7,828 nt of DNA from Eubacteriales bacterium. GTDB taxonomy: Bacteria; Bacillota; Clostridia; Christensenellales; CAG-138. The stretch covers positions 1 to 7,828 of the forward strand of contig JAUYTF010000451.1 in NCBI GenBank assembly GCA_030695285.1. The letters run 5' to 3'. A program made the translations under genes and the position numbers. This document shows positions 1-6,374 of this stretch, piece by piece (within the stretch, counting starts at the first letter, position 1; each line of letters starts with the position of its first letter). Below the pieces are notes generated by a model. That model was not told the DNA's origin, searched no databases, and saw only the letters and a program-made list of their open reading frames with translations.

Positions 1-456
1 GCAGGCGTGCTGCCGGAGGATGTCCCGGAAGGCATACATGCTACCGTGCTCGGCAAGCGCATTCCCGCCTCGCTACGAAACAACATTCGCGTGGAGTATC
101 GCAACGGCATAGAAACGGTTCTTGAAGCATGCTCGTTCAACGATCATCTCGCAAGAGCGGACTGGCTGATCGCGCTGACGCGCTTGCAGGATGATGCTGG
201 ATCCTTGAAAGATCCGACAACGGATGCGCTTCTTTTTCACTGCCGTGTTTTACGAAAGCATGCCGCCGTTCTTGCGTTTGCGGACGACGCGCGCTTTTTT
301 GCCAAGATTAACGATCATCCGCTGGTTCCAATCGAAACAGCTTCTTTTGACGAGGCGGCGGACGCGCTGTTTTTGATCATCAAAAACACACCGATTTCAC
401 CCGTGCCGCTGTTTGCGCCCGTCTTGCGCGAAGACACCGTCATCAGCGACATGTAA
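1..456 (+). CDS. C-terminal part of a divergent glycerate kinase-like protein (partial, 5' end outside window)
   Basis: The frame is open from base 1 to a TAA at 454-456, giving 151 visible residues. The GTG at base 7 is probably an internal valine, so the true start lies upstream. The segment VEYRNGIETVLEACSF followed by ADWLIAL resembles the type-1 glycerate kinase (GlxK/GarK) stretch that reads roughly AELRPGIELVLEAxGFDExLxxADLVI. The later part, with FDEAADALF near the end, resembles the C-terminal helix region of that family. The next signature, normally ITGEGRLDxQTxxGK, is replaced by IALTRLQDDAGSLKD, so the conserved Gly, Glu and Lys are missing. The region before VEYRNG also does not match the glycine-rich family segment. 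Coding is certain; the family call is from memory of the family pattern only. If right, the protein may be a non-catalytic or repurposed relative. It ends 36 bases before pdp and may share its transcript. Confidence 0.5.
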   Translation, partial: AGVLPEDVPEGIHATVLGKRIPASLRNNIRVEYRNGIETVLEACSFNDHLARADWLIALTRLQDDAGSLKDPTTDALLFHCRVLRKHAAVLAFADDARFFAKINDHPLVPIETASFDEAADALFLIIKNTPISPVPLFAPVLREDTVISDM

Positions 457-478
457 CGCCTGACTGATTCGTTTTTTT
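439..478 (+). terminator. Possible weak terminator or attenuator between the kinase-like gene and pdp
   Basis: Bases 439-448 can pair with 457-468 to form 10 base pairs, one of them G-U, interrupted by two single bulged C residues at 459 and 464. The 8-base loop contains the stop codon of the upstream gene. A run of seven T (472-478) starts three bases after the stem. This has the shape of an intrinsic terminator, but the bulges weaken it. The T run also sits directly before the GGAGG of pdp, so it may be chance or a partial attenuator. Confidence 0.3.
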
Positions 479-492
479 GGAGGATTTTTCAT

Positions 493-1809
493 ATGAGAAT
501 GGTTGATTGCATTGAAAAGAAAGTAGATAAGAAAGAGCTCACGCACGATGAGATTCAGTTTATCATTGACGGCTTTGTCAGCGGTGAGATTCCGGACTAT
601 CAGATGTCCGCGTTGCTGATGGCCATCGTGCTCAACGACATGAACGAACGGGAGGCCGCCGACCTGACGCTGAGTATGATGCGCTCCGGCGATACGATAG
701 ACTTAAGCGACCTGCCCGGCGTCAAGGTAGATAAGCATTCCTCCGGCGGTGTAGGAGACACGACCACGCTGGTTGTGGCGCCGCTGGTCGCCGCCTGCGG
801 CGGAACCGTCGCCAAGATGTCCGGGCGCGGGCTTGCGTTCTCCGGTGGAACCATCGACAAGCTGGAATCAATCCCCGGCGTGGACATCGCCCAGCCTATC
901 GAGCGCTTCAAGGAGATCGTCCGCAAGACGGGCGTATGCGTCATCGGTCAAACGGGCAACCTCGTGCCCGCCGATAAGAAGATGTATGCGCTGCGGGACG
1001 TGACGGGTACGGTGCAGAGCGTTCCCTTGATTGCCGCGAGCATCATGAGCAAAAAGCTCGCTGCGGGCGCGGACGCGATCGTTCTGGACGTTAAGGTCGG
1101 CAGCGGCGCGTTTATGAAGACGGTGGAGGACGCAAAACGTCTCGCCGAGCTCATGGTCAAGATGGGCAAGCTACTCAAGCGCGAAGTCGTCGCGGTCGTC
1201 ACCGATATGAACCAGCCGCTCGGCCTTTCTGTCGGCAACGCGCTGGAGTTTCGCGAGGCGGTGCAGCTGCTTTCCGGCAAAGTGCCGGAAGGGGATGCGC
1301 TCTACGAGGTCTGCATGCTGCTGGGCACGCAGATGCTGTTGCTCTCCAAGCTCGCCAACTCAGATGAGGAAGCACGCGCCAAGCTCAAAAATGCCATCGA
1401 CAGCGGCGAGGGCTTACACAAGCTCCGCGCCATGATACACGAACTCGGTGGAGATGAAACACTGCTTACGCTCGACGGTATGGACAAGCTCTGCGCGGTC
1501 AAGCGCCTGGTTCCAATTTCTGCGGAAGAGTCCGGGTTTATCATCGCCATGCAAGCGGAGTTAATCGGACGAGCGGCGCAGGTGCTCGGCGCGGGCAGAG
1601 CCACGAAGGAAGACGTCATCGATCCCGCGGTGGGTCTCATCATGCATAAACGCGTCGGCGAAAGGGTAGAAGCGGGCGAAGCCTTCTGCACGCTCTACGT
1701 CAACGACGAGACAAACCTCGACGACGCGATTACAACCATGCTCGAAGCAGTGCACATCGGCAAAAAGCCGGATCAGGTTTCGCCCATGGTCTACGCCGTC
1801 GTTCGTTAA
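493..1809 (+). CDS. pdp: Pyrimidine-nucleoside phosphorylase
   Basis: The product (438 residues) should reversibly phosphorolyse uridine, thymidine and deoxyuridine to the free base and (deoxy)ribose-1-phosphate, in cytosolic pyrimidine salvage. It is collinear with B. subtilis Pdp (about 433 residues), starting with the same MRMVD. The phosphate-binding signature KVDKHSSGGVGDTTT lies at residues 79-93. Residues expected from thymidine phosphorylase structures are all present: His82, Arg168, Ser183 and Lys187 match E. coli DeoA His85, Arg171, Ser186 and Lys190 with a constant offset of three. The family GRGLGHTGGT segment here reads GRGLAFSGGT (111-120). The C-terminal alpha/beta domain carries VGLIMHKRVGERVEAGE. 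The ATG at 493 has GGAGG at 479-483, 9 bases upstream; an ATG two codons later is less well placed. Pdp, with its broad pyrimidine range, fits better than thymidine-specific DeoA, given the B. subtilis-like sequence. Confidence 0.95.
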   Translation: MRMVDCIEKKVDKKELTHDEIQFIIDGFVSGEIPDYQMSALLMAIVLNDMNEREAADLTLSMMRSGDTIDLSDLPGVKVDKHSSGGVGDTTTLVVAPLVAACGGTVAKMSGRGLAFSGGTIDKLESIPGVDIAQPIERFKEIVRKTGVCVIGQTGNLVPADKKMYALRDVTGTVQSVPLIAASIMSKKLAAGADAIVLDVKVGSGAFMKTVEDAKRLAELMVKMGKLLKREVVAVVTDMNQPLGLSVGNALEFREAVQLLSGKVPEGDALYEVCMLLGTQMLLLSKLANSDEEARAKLKNAIDSGEGLHKLRAMIHELGGDETLLTLDGMDKLCAVKRLVPISAEESGFIIAMQAELIGRAAQVLGAGRATKEDVIDPAVGLIMHKRVGERVEAGEAFCTLYVNDETNLDDAITTMLEAVHIGKKPDQVSPMVYAVVR

Positions 1810-1832
1810 CGCTCGTTTCTCAACGATCTAAC

Positions 1833-1859
1833 ACTGCCGTAGAAGTGTTCTTCGGTAGT
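1833..1859 (+). other. Stem-loop in the pdp-polA gap
   Basis: ACTGCCG (1833-1839) pairs with CGGTAGT (1853-1859), with one G-U pair. After a single T-T mismatch, AGAA (1841-1844) pairs with TTCT (1848-1851) around a GTG loop. This makes an 11-bp hairpin in a 27-base stretch. It is followed by CGATTATTCC rather than a T run, so it is not a standard intrinsic terminator. It could be a pausing, RNA-processing or mRNA-stabilising element between pdp and polA. The hairpin is plain in the sequence; its role is inferred. Confidence 0.45.
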
Positions 1860-1882
1860 CGATTATTCCTAAACGACCACGC

Positions 1883-1888
1883 AGGAGG
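1883..1888 (+). promoter_or_regulatory. Ribosome binding site deciding the TTG start of polA
   Basis: AGGAGG lies six bases before the TTG at 1895. There is no ATG or GTG in frame at this distance, and the TTG gives the conserved Pol I N-terminus (MKQLIAIDGNS), so the site settles the start. Confidence 0.85.
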
Positions 1889-1894
1889 AGCCGC

Positions 1895-4462
1895 TTGAAA
1901 CAGCTGATCGCAATCGACGGAAACAGCCTCATGCACCGCGCTTACCACGCGCTGCCGCCCATGACCACCCGCTCAGGTGTGCCGACCGGCGCGCTGCACG
2001 GCTTTATCAGCATGCTGTTAAAACTCATTGAGCGCAACCCGGACTATCTGGTCGTGGCGTTTGATATGCACGGGCCGACCTTTCGCCATGAGCAGTTTGA
2101 CGCTTACAAGGCAGGTCGGCGCGAGACAGACGACGACCTGCGCGCGCAGTTTCCGCTGTTAAAAGATTTGCTTCGCAAGATGGGCATTGCCGTTTGCGAA
2201 ACGCCGCGCTATGAGGCGGACGACATCCTCGGCACATTCGCGAAAAAATGCGAGGCAGAGGGCATTGACGCGCTGCTCGTCACAGGAGATCGCGACGCAC
2301 TGCAGCTCATCGGCGAGCACACACATGTGCTCATGACGAAAAAGGGCATCAGCGAGACGATTGAGTTTGACCGCGATGTGCTCAAAGAACAATATGGTTT
2401 GGAGCCCGACCGCATGCGCGACCTAAAGGGGCTCATGGGAGACAGCTCGGACAATATCCCCGGCATCGCAGGCGTCGGCGAAAAGACCGCCATGAAGCTG
2501 CTGGCGGAATACGGCACGATGGAAAACGTGCTATCTCACGCAAGCGAGGTCAAAGGCAAGCTCGGCGAAAAGATTGCCGCAGGTGTTGACAGCGCGCGGA
2601 TGAGCTATCAGCTCGGCACTATCTACACCACGGCACCGATTTCGCTCACGATGGAAGACTGTTTCTTTCAGCCGGATGCGATGCGCGGCGCGCACAGCAT
2701 GCTACTAGATCTGGATATGCGGGGCTTGGCAGCGCGCATCGGCGGAGAAGGCGCGCCGGAATCCGCTACGCAATCTTCGATTGCCACGGCTGAGCGCGTA
2801 GGGCTGGACTGTATCGACGCTGTGCTCGCCGTGATTGAAAAGGCATCTCCCGTAAAGCAATTTGCCATCGATGCAGGAGAGACGGTTCAGTTTGCGTTCG
2901 CGCCCGATACCTATTATGAAATTGTGCAGGGTGCAGACTTATTCTGCACGCCGATCGACGAAAAGACGCTCTATACAGCCTTTCAGCCGCTCTTTGAAAG
3001 CAAATCGTGCAATGTGCTCGCGTTTGACACCAAGCGTCTTCGCCATCTGCTGGATTCGTTCCAAATTTCGCTCAATGCCACCGTGTTTGACGCGATGATT
3101 GCGGACTATCTGCTCGACGCAACGCGCCCGGCCACGAGCTTTACCATGCTCTGCGAGCGCTTTGGTACCAGCCAGAAGCCGAATGCCGCCATGCTGTTTT
3201 CCATGCGGGAGACGATGCTGCGTCAGCTGAGCGAAGCGAACATGACCAAGCTCTACGACGAGATGGAGCTGCCGCTTGCCAGCGTGCTCTATGATATGGA
3301 AAGCGAAGGGTTTCGGGTCGATTGCGAGATGCTAAAGCACCTGCAGTCGCAGTTCAACGAGCAGAGCGAATCTCTCGCCAAGCGGATCTACGAATCGACC
3401 GGAGAAACCTTCAACATCCTCTCACCCAAGCAACTTGGCGAAGTGCTGTTTGAAAAGCTTGGGCTGCCGACGGGACGCAAGAATAAGAGCGGCTTTTCAA
3501 CCGATGCGGAGACGCTGGATTCCCTCACAGACAAGCATCCCGCCATCCCGCTGATCCTCGAATATCGCTTTATCACGAAACTCAAGAGCACGTTTGTAGA
3601 CGGGTTGCTCAACGTCGTGAGCGAGACAAATGACCGCGTGCGCACGCAGTTTAACCAGTGCGTCACCGCGACGGGGCGCATCTCCAGCACGGAGCCAAAC
3701 ATGCAGAATATCCCCGTGCGAACGCAGCAGGGCAGGGAGATTCGAAAGGCGTTCATCGCCTCGGAAGGGAATGTGCTCGTAGGTGCGGATTATTCACAGA
3801 TTGAACTACGCTTGCTCGCGCACATCAGCGGGGACGAGGGTATGATTGCCGCTTTCAACAGCGGGAAGGACATCCACCGCACGACCGCGAGCGAGGTCTT
3901 TGGCGTGCCGTTTGCAGAGGTCGCGAACGAACAGCGCAGCGCTGCAAAGGCCGTTAACTTTGGCATCGTTTACGGCATCAGCGACTTTGGGCTCGCGCGC
4001 AACCTCGATATTCCCGTCAAGCGTGCGAGCGAATACATCAAGCTCTATTTTGAGCGTTATCCGGGCGTAAAATCCTATCTGGATCAGAGCGTAGATGACG
4101 CAAAGCGGCTTGGCTATGCGGTGACCATGTTCGAGCGCCGCCGCGCGCTGCCGGAGTTGAAGAGCTCCAACTATAACACGCGTTCCTTTGGCGAACGCGT
4201 CGCGATGAATATGCCCATTCAGGGTACGGCGGCCGACATCATCAAGCTCGCCATGGTCAAAGTCAGCCAGTTGCTGCATGAGCGGGGGCTGAAAGCAAAG
4301 CTCATCCTGCAGGTGCATGACGAACTCATCTTCGACGTGCCCAAAGCGGAAGCCGACGAGGTGGTTACGTTGGTGCACGAGAGCATGGAACAGGTTGCAA
4401 AGCTTTCCGTTTTGCTGGATGCGGATGTGAAGGTGGGCAACAGCTGGTACGAAACAAAATGA
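1895..4462 (+). CDS. polA: DNA polymerase I with active-looking 5'-nuclease and degenerate 3'-5' exonuclease
   Basis: This 855-residue repair and Okazaki-fragment polymerase has the usual three-part layout. Residues 1 to about 280 form the 5'-3' flap nuclease with its metal ligands kept: Asp8 (IDGN), Asp57 (AFD), Glu107/Asp109/Asp110 (YEADD), Asp132/Asp134 (TGDRD) and Asp183/Asp186 (GDSSDN). Residues about 300-460 correspond to the proofreading domain but look inactive. The expected DxE motif is FAIDAGE (323-329), and the YxxxD motif is lost, with Asn449 where E. coli has Asp501. Residues about 460-855 are the polymerase: motif A Asp632 (GADYSQIE), O-helix Arg681, Lys685, Phe689 and Tyr693, and motif C Asp809-Glu810 (VHDE). 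Spacing within the palm equals that of E. coli (Asp705 to Asp882). Loss of proofreading is common in Firmicute Pol I. The start is TTG, and the stop overlaps coaE by four bases, suggesting translational coupling. Confidence 0.97.
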   Translation: MKQLIAIDGNSLMHRAYHALPPMTTRSGVPTGALHGFISMLLKLIERNPDYLVVAFDMHGPTFRHEQFDAYKAGRRETDDDLRAQFPLLKDLLRKMGIAVCETPRYEADDILGTFAKKCEAEGIDALLVTGDRDALQLIGEHTHVLMTKKGISETIEFDRDVLKEQYGLEPDRMRDLKGLMGDSSDNIPGIAGVGEKTAMKLLAEYGTMENVLSHASEVKGKLGEKIAAGVDSARMSYQLGTIYTTAPISLTMEDCFFQPDAMRGAHSMLLDLDMRGLAARIGGEGAPESATQSSIATAERVGLDCIDAVLAVIEKASPVKQFAIDAGETVQFAFAPDTYYEIVQGADLFCTPIDEKTLYTAFQPLFESKSCNVLAFDTKRLRHLLDSFQISLNATVFDAMIADYLLDATRPATSFTMLCERFGTSQKPNAAMLFSMRETMLRQLSEANMTKLYDEMELPLASVLYDMESEGFRVDCEMLKHLQSQFNEQSESLAKRIYESTGETFNILSPKQLGEVLFEKLGLPTGRKNKSGFSTDAETLDSLTDKHPAIPLILEYRFITKLKSTFVDGLLNVVSETNDRVRTQFNQCVTATGRISSTEPNMQNIPVRTQQGREIRKAFIASEGNVLVGADYSQIELRLLAHISGDEGMIAAFNSGKDIHRTTASEVFGVPFAEVANEQRSAAKAVNFGIVYGISDFGLARNLDIPVKRASEYIKLYFERYPGVKSYLDQSVDDAKRLGYAVTMFERRRALPELKSSNYNTRSFGERVAMNMPIQGTAADIIKLAMVKVSQLLHERGLKAKLILQVHDELIFDVPKAEADEVVTLVHESMEQVAKLSVLLDADVKVGNSWYETK

Positions 4463-5091
4463 TGCAGCAGCGTAGCACATATCAAAAGATTGGGCTCACG
4501 GGTGGCATCGGGTCGGGAAAGTCCACCGCTGCCCGCCGCTTTGCTGTGCTTGGTGCACGCGTGTATCACGCGGACGAGATCTCCCGTCGCGCGCTCGACC
4601 CCGGCGCAGTTTGCTACGACCGCGTCGTTTCTGCGTTCGGGCAGCAGATCGTCCGTTCTGACGGCACCATTGACCGCAAAAAGCTCGGCTTAATCGTATT
4701 TGCGGACGAAGAAAAACGCATTATGCTCAACGAGATCATTCATCCATATGTCATCGAGACATTGTTTGCTAAAGCGAAGCAGGATTTTGCGGACGAGTTG
4801 GACGGAGTTGCGGTGTTCGAGGTACCGCTGCTGTTTGAGAGCGGCATGAGTGCTCAGATGGATCGCAACATCGTCGTCTCTAGCACAGAGGAAAACCGCA
4901 TCCGCCGCGTGATGGAACGGGACGATCTCACGCGAGAACAGGTGCTCTCGCGCATGCACGCGCAGATGCCGGAGAATGAAAAACGTCTGCTAGCGGACGA
5001 TATACTGGAAAATAACGGCACAGAGGAAGAACTGCTTTCGCAGGTAGATGCTCTGTTTGCCGTGATCAAGTCCGGAGGACTGCACGATTGA
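4459..5091 (+). CDS. coaE: Dephospho-CoA kinase
   Basis: The enzyme (210 residues) phosphorylates the ribose 3'-hydroxyl of dephospho-CoA with ATP, the last step of coenzyme A synthesis in the cytosol. The P-loop GGIGSGKST lies at residues 15-23. HADEIS (38-43) matches the family D/HAD-x-I segment that binds substrate. EVPLLFESGM near residue 121 is the typical V-PLLFE motif, and RMHAQMPENEK in the C-terminal third is the family R-x-x-x-Q-x-x-x-x-E-K lid motif. Length is normal for the family (about 200). The ATG at 4459 overlaps the polA stop as ATGA; a second ATG follows at once at 4462 and could equally be used. No good Shine-Dalgarno is seen upstream, so expression probably depends on ribosomes finishing polA. 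The polA-coaE order is common in Clostridia. Confidence 0.95.
   Translation: MMQQRSTYQKIGLTGGIGSGKSTAARRFAVLGARVYHADEISRRALDPGAVCYDRVVSAFGQQIVRSDGTIDRKKLGLIVFADEEKRIMLNEIIHPYVIETLFAKAKQDFADELDGVAVFEVPLLFESGMSAQMDRNIVVSSTEENRIRRVMERDDLTREQVLSRMHAQMPENEKRLLADDILENNGTEEELLSQVDALFAVIKSGGLHD
5074..5078 (+). promoter_or_regulatory. Ribosome binding site deciding the TTG start of the transglycosylase gene
   Basis: GGAGG lies within the end of coaE, nine bases before the TTG at 5088. That TTG overlaps the coaE stop as TTGA. The site supports this start over the later in-frame ATG codon at residue 23. Confidence 0.75.
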
Positions 5092-5768
5092 GGAGACAAA
5101 CACAAACAAAGCATAAAGAGCGGCGAGCAAAAGAACACAGACGGCTCAGCGCAATGCAGATCGCCGTGTTCGTCATTGGCGCAATCGTGTTTCTCTGCGC
5201 CGCAGGCTTTGGCGGATACTTACTCTATGAAGAAGCGCAGTATCAAAAAGCCCTGCGCAACTATCCTGTCGCCTACGTCGATTTCATCGCACAATACGCA
5301 GAAAAATATGAGCTTGATCCGTATCTCGTGCAGTCCATCATGCGCTGCGAGAGCAGTAATGACCCGAACGCCGTCAGCCATGCCGGTGCGATCGGGCTCA
5401 TGCAGATCATGCCGGATACGGGGGAGTGGATCGGCCACAAGATCGACCCGGAGCTTGCCTACTCGCTCGATATGCTCAACGACCCCGCAACGAATATCGA
5501 ATACGGCTGCTGGTATCTCCGCTTTCTCAGCGGCCGGTTTGACGGCGCGTGGATGGAGATCATCGCGGCCTACAACGCAGGTCACGGCAGCGTGGAAGAC
5601 TGGCTCAGCGACCCGAGATTTTCCGATGCCGGGGTGCTCACCGTCATCCCGTTTGAAGAAACCGCGCGTTATTACGGGAAAGTCTTGGCCGCGTATGACA
5701 ACTACACTACGCTATATCCCGACTTGTTTGCAAAATCCGCACAGACTGCGTATGTTGTCGGCGAGTGA
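5088..5768 (+). CDS. Membrane-anchored lytic murein transglycosylase, Slt/SLT domain (GH23 type)
   Basis: The 226-residue protein should cleave the MurNAc-GlcNAc bond of peptidoglycan with formation of 1,6-anhydroMurNAc. Residues 1-20 are strongly basic (Arg, Lys, His), and about 24-47 form one hydrophobic segment (IAVFVIGAIVFLCAAGFGGY), so the N-terminus should sit in the cytoplasm and the catalytic domain outside. The SLT domain begins near residue 62. Its catalytic Glu is Glu88 in RCESSNDPNA, where the family has I-x-x-ESxFxPxA. GLMQIMP (103-109) and AYNAG (161-165) are the other SLT hallmarks. IPFEETARYYGKVL near residue 187-200 matches the conserved end of the domain. No cell-wall binding repeat is present. 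It is the third gene of a coupled polA-coaE chain, a frequent arrangement in Clostridia. Its neighbours do not suggest a specialised role such as sporulation. Confidence 0.92.
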   Translation: MRRQTQTKHKERRAKEHRRLSAMQIAVFVIGAIVFLCAAGFGGYLLYEEAQYQKALRNYPVAYVDFIAQYAEKYELDPYLVQSIMRCESSNDPNAVSHAGAIGLMQIMPDTGEWIGHKIDPELAYSLDMLNDPATNIEYGCWYLRFLSGRFDGAWMEIIAAYNAGHGSVEDWLSDPRFSDAGVLTVIPFEETARYYGKVLAAYDNYTTLYPDLFAKSAQTAYVVGE

Positions 5769-5783
5769 ATCGCGTGCTATACT
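5755..5783 (+). promoter_or_regulatory. Predicted sigma-A promoter for lspA-rluD
   Basis: TTGTCG (5755-5760, four of six matches to TTGACA) is followed after 17 bases by TATACT (5778-5783), with a TG one base before it (5775-5776), an extended -10. Transcription would begin near 5790, about 20 bases before the lspA start. The -35 lies inside the end of the transglycosylase gene, so lspA could also be read through from polA. Confidence 0.55.
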
Positions 5784-5797
5784 GAATCAAATCAACC

Positions 5798-5802
5798 GGA
5801 GG
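5798..5802 (+). promoter_or_regulatory. Ribosome binding site deciding the TTG start of lspA
   Basis: GGAGG lies eight bases before the TTG at 5811. This start places the first membrane helix and DQLSK at the expected distance from the N-terminus, so TTG is preferred over any later codon. Confidence 0.8.
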
Positions 5803-5810
5803 ACACCATT

Positions 5811-6374
5811 TTGCTCGAATTGATCATTATCATTGTTTTGCTCGTGCTAGACCAGCTGTCGAAATATCTGATTGCGCTCTATCTTTCGCCCGTCGGCAGT
5901 AGTGTTCCGGTCATAGACGGGCTTTTGCAGCTGACCAATGTGCACAATATCGGCGCGGCCTGGGGCATGCTGGAGGGGTTCCGCTGGCTGTTTATTCCCA
6001 TGACGCTGATCGTCTCGGTTGTGCTCGTATACGTGATAATCCGCTTTCGCGCAAAGCTCACCGTCTTTTCGCGCATCACCCTCGCGCTGCTCTTTGCGGG
6101 CGCGATCGGCAACTTTATCGATCGACTGTTGCTTTCCTATGTGCGCGATTTTCTCGATATTTCGCCGCTGTTCTCGTTTCCTGTGTTCAACGTTGCCGAT
6201 AGCGCGCTGAGCATCGGCTGTGTATTTCTCGTGATCGATGCGCTGTTCTTAAAGGAAAAATCCCTTTTTGAGTGCGTTTCGTTCAAAAAAGAACTACCCG
6301 CTGCGAAGAAGCATGTCGAGGAAGCAGAGGAGGCTACAGCCGCAACCGATTCCTCAAGCGATCCCCATGCCTGA
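5811..6374 (+). CDS. lspA: Lipoprotein signal peptidase (signal peptidase II)
   Basis: This integral membrane aspartyl protease cuts the signal peptide of prolipoproteins just before the lipidated cysteine. The family blocks appear in order: DQLSK (14-18) in the first membrane helix, NIGAAWG (46-52), GNFIDR (100-105), VRDFLD (111-116) and FNVADSALSIG (126-136). The catalytic pair should be Asp113 and Asp130. Four hydrophobic segments are visible at about 3-23, 58-78, 88-105 and 131-147. At 187 residues it is longer than most (about 150-165) because of a tail from about 150 to the end, rich in Lys, then Glu/Ala and Ser, with no recognisable motif and probably cytoplasmic. The tail's end overlaps rluD by eight bases. 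Its own promoter and ribosome binding site are predicted just upstream. Confidence 0.96.
   Translation: MLELIIIIVLLVLDQLSKYLIALYLSPVGSSVPVIDGLLQLTNVHNIGAAWGMLEGFRWLFIPMTLIVSVVLVYVIIRFRAKLTVFSRITLALLFAGAIGNFIDRLLLSYVRDFLDISPLFSFPVFNVADSALSIGCVFLVIDALFLKEKSLFECVSFKKELPAAKKHVEEAEEATAATDSSSDPHA

Noticed and set aside
600..1691. Several antisense open frames of 110-130 residues inside pdp
   Set aside because: They lie within a fully conserved pdp, have Ser/Pro/Arg-rich low-complexity translations typical of shadow frames, and show no good ribosome binding site or family match.
1846..1869. Possible promoter for polA with TATTCC near 1864 as -10
   Set aside because: No -35-like hexamer sits 16-18 bases upstream and the region is taken up by the hairpin; the match is too poor to list.
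3806..4480. Long open antisense frame (about 224 residues) opposite the polymerase domain of polA
   Set aside because: The sense strand is unmistakably polA with every catalytic motif in register. GC-rich codons often leave the opposite strand open, and the antisense product shows no recognisable domain.
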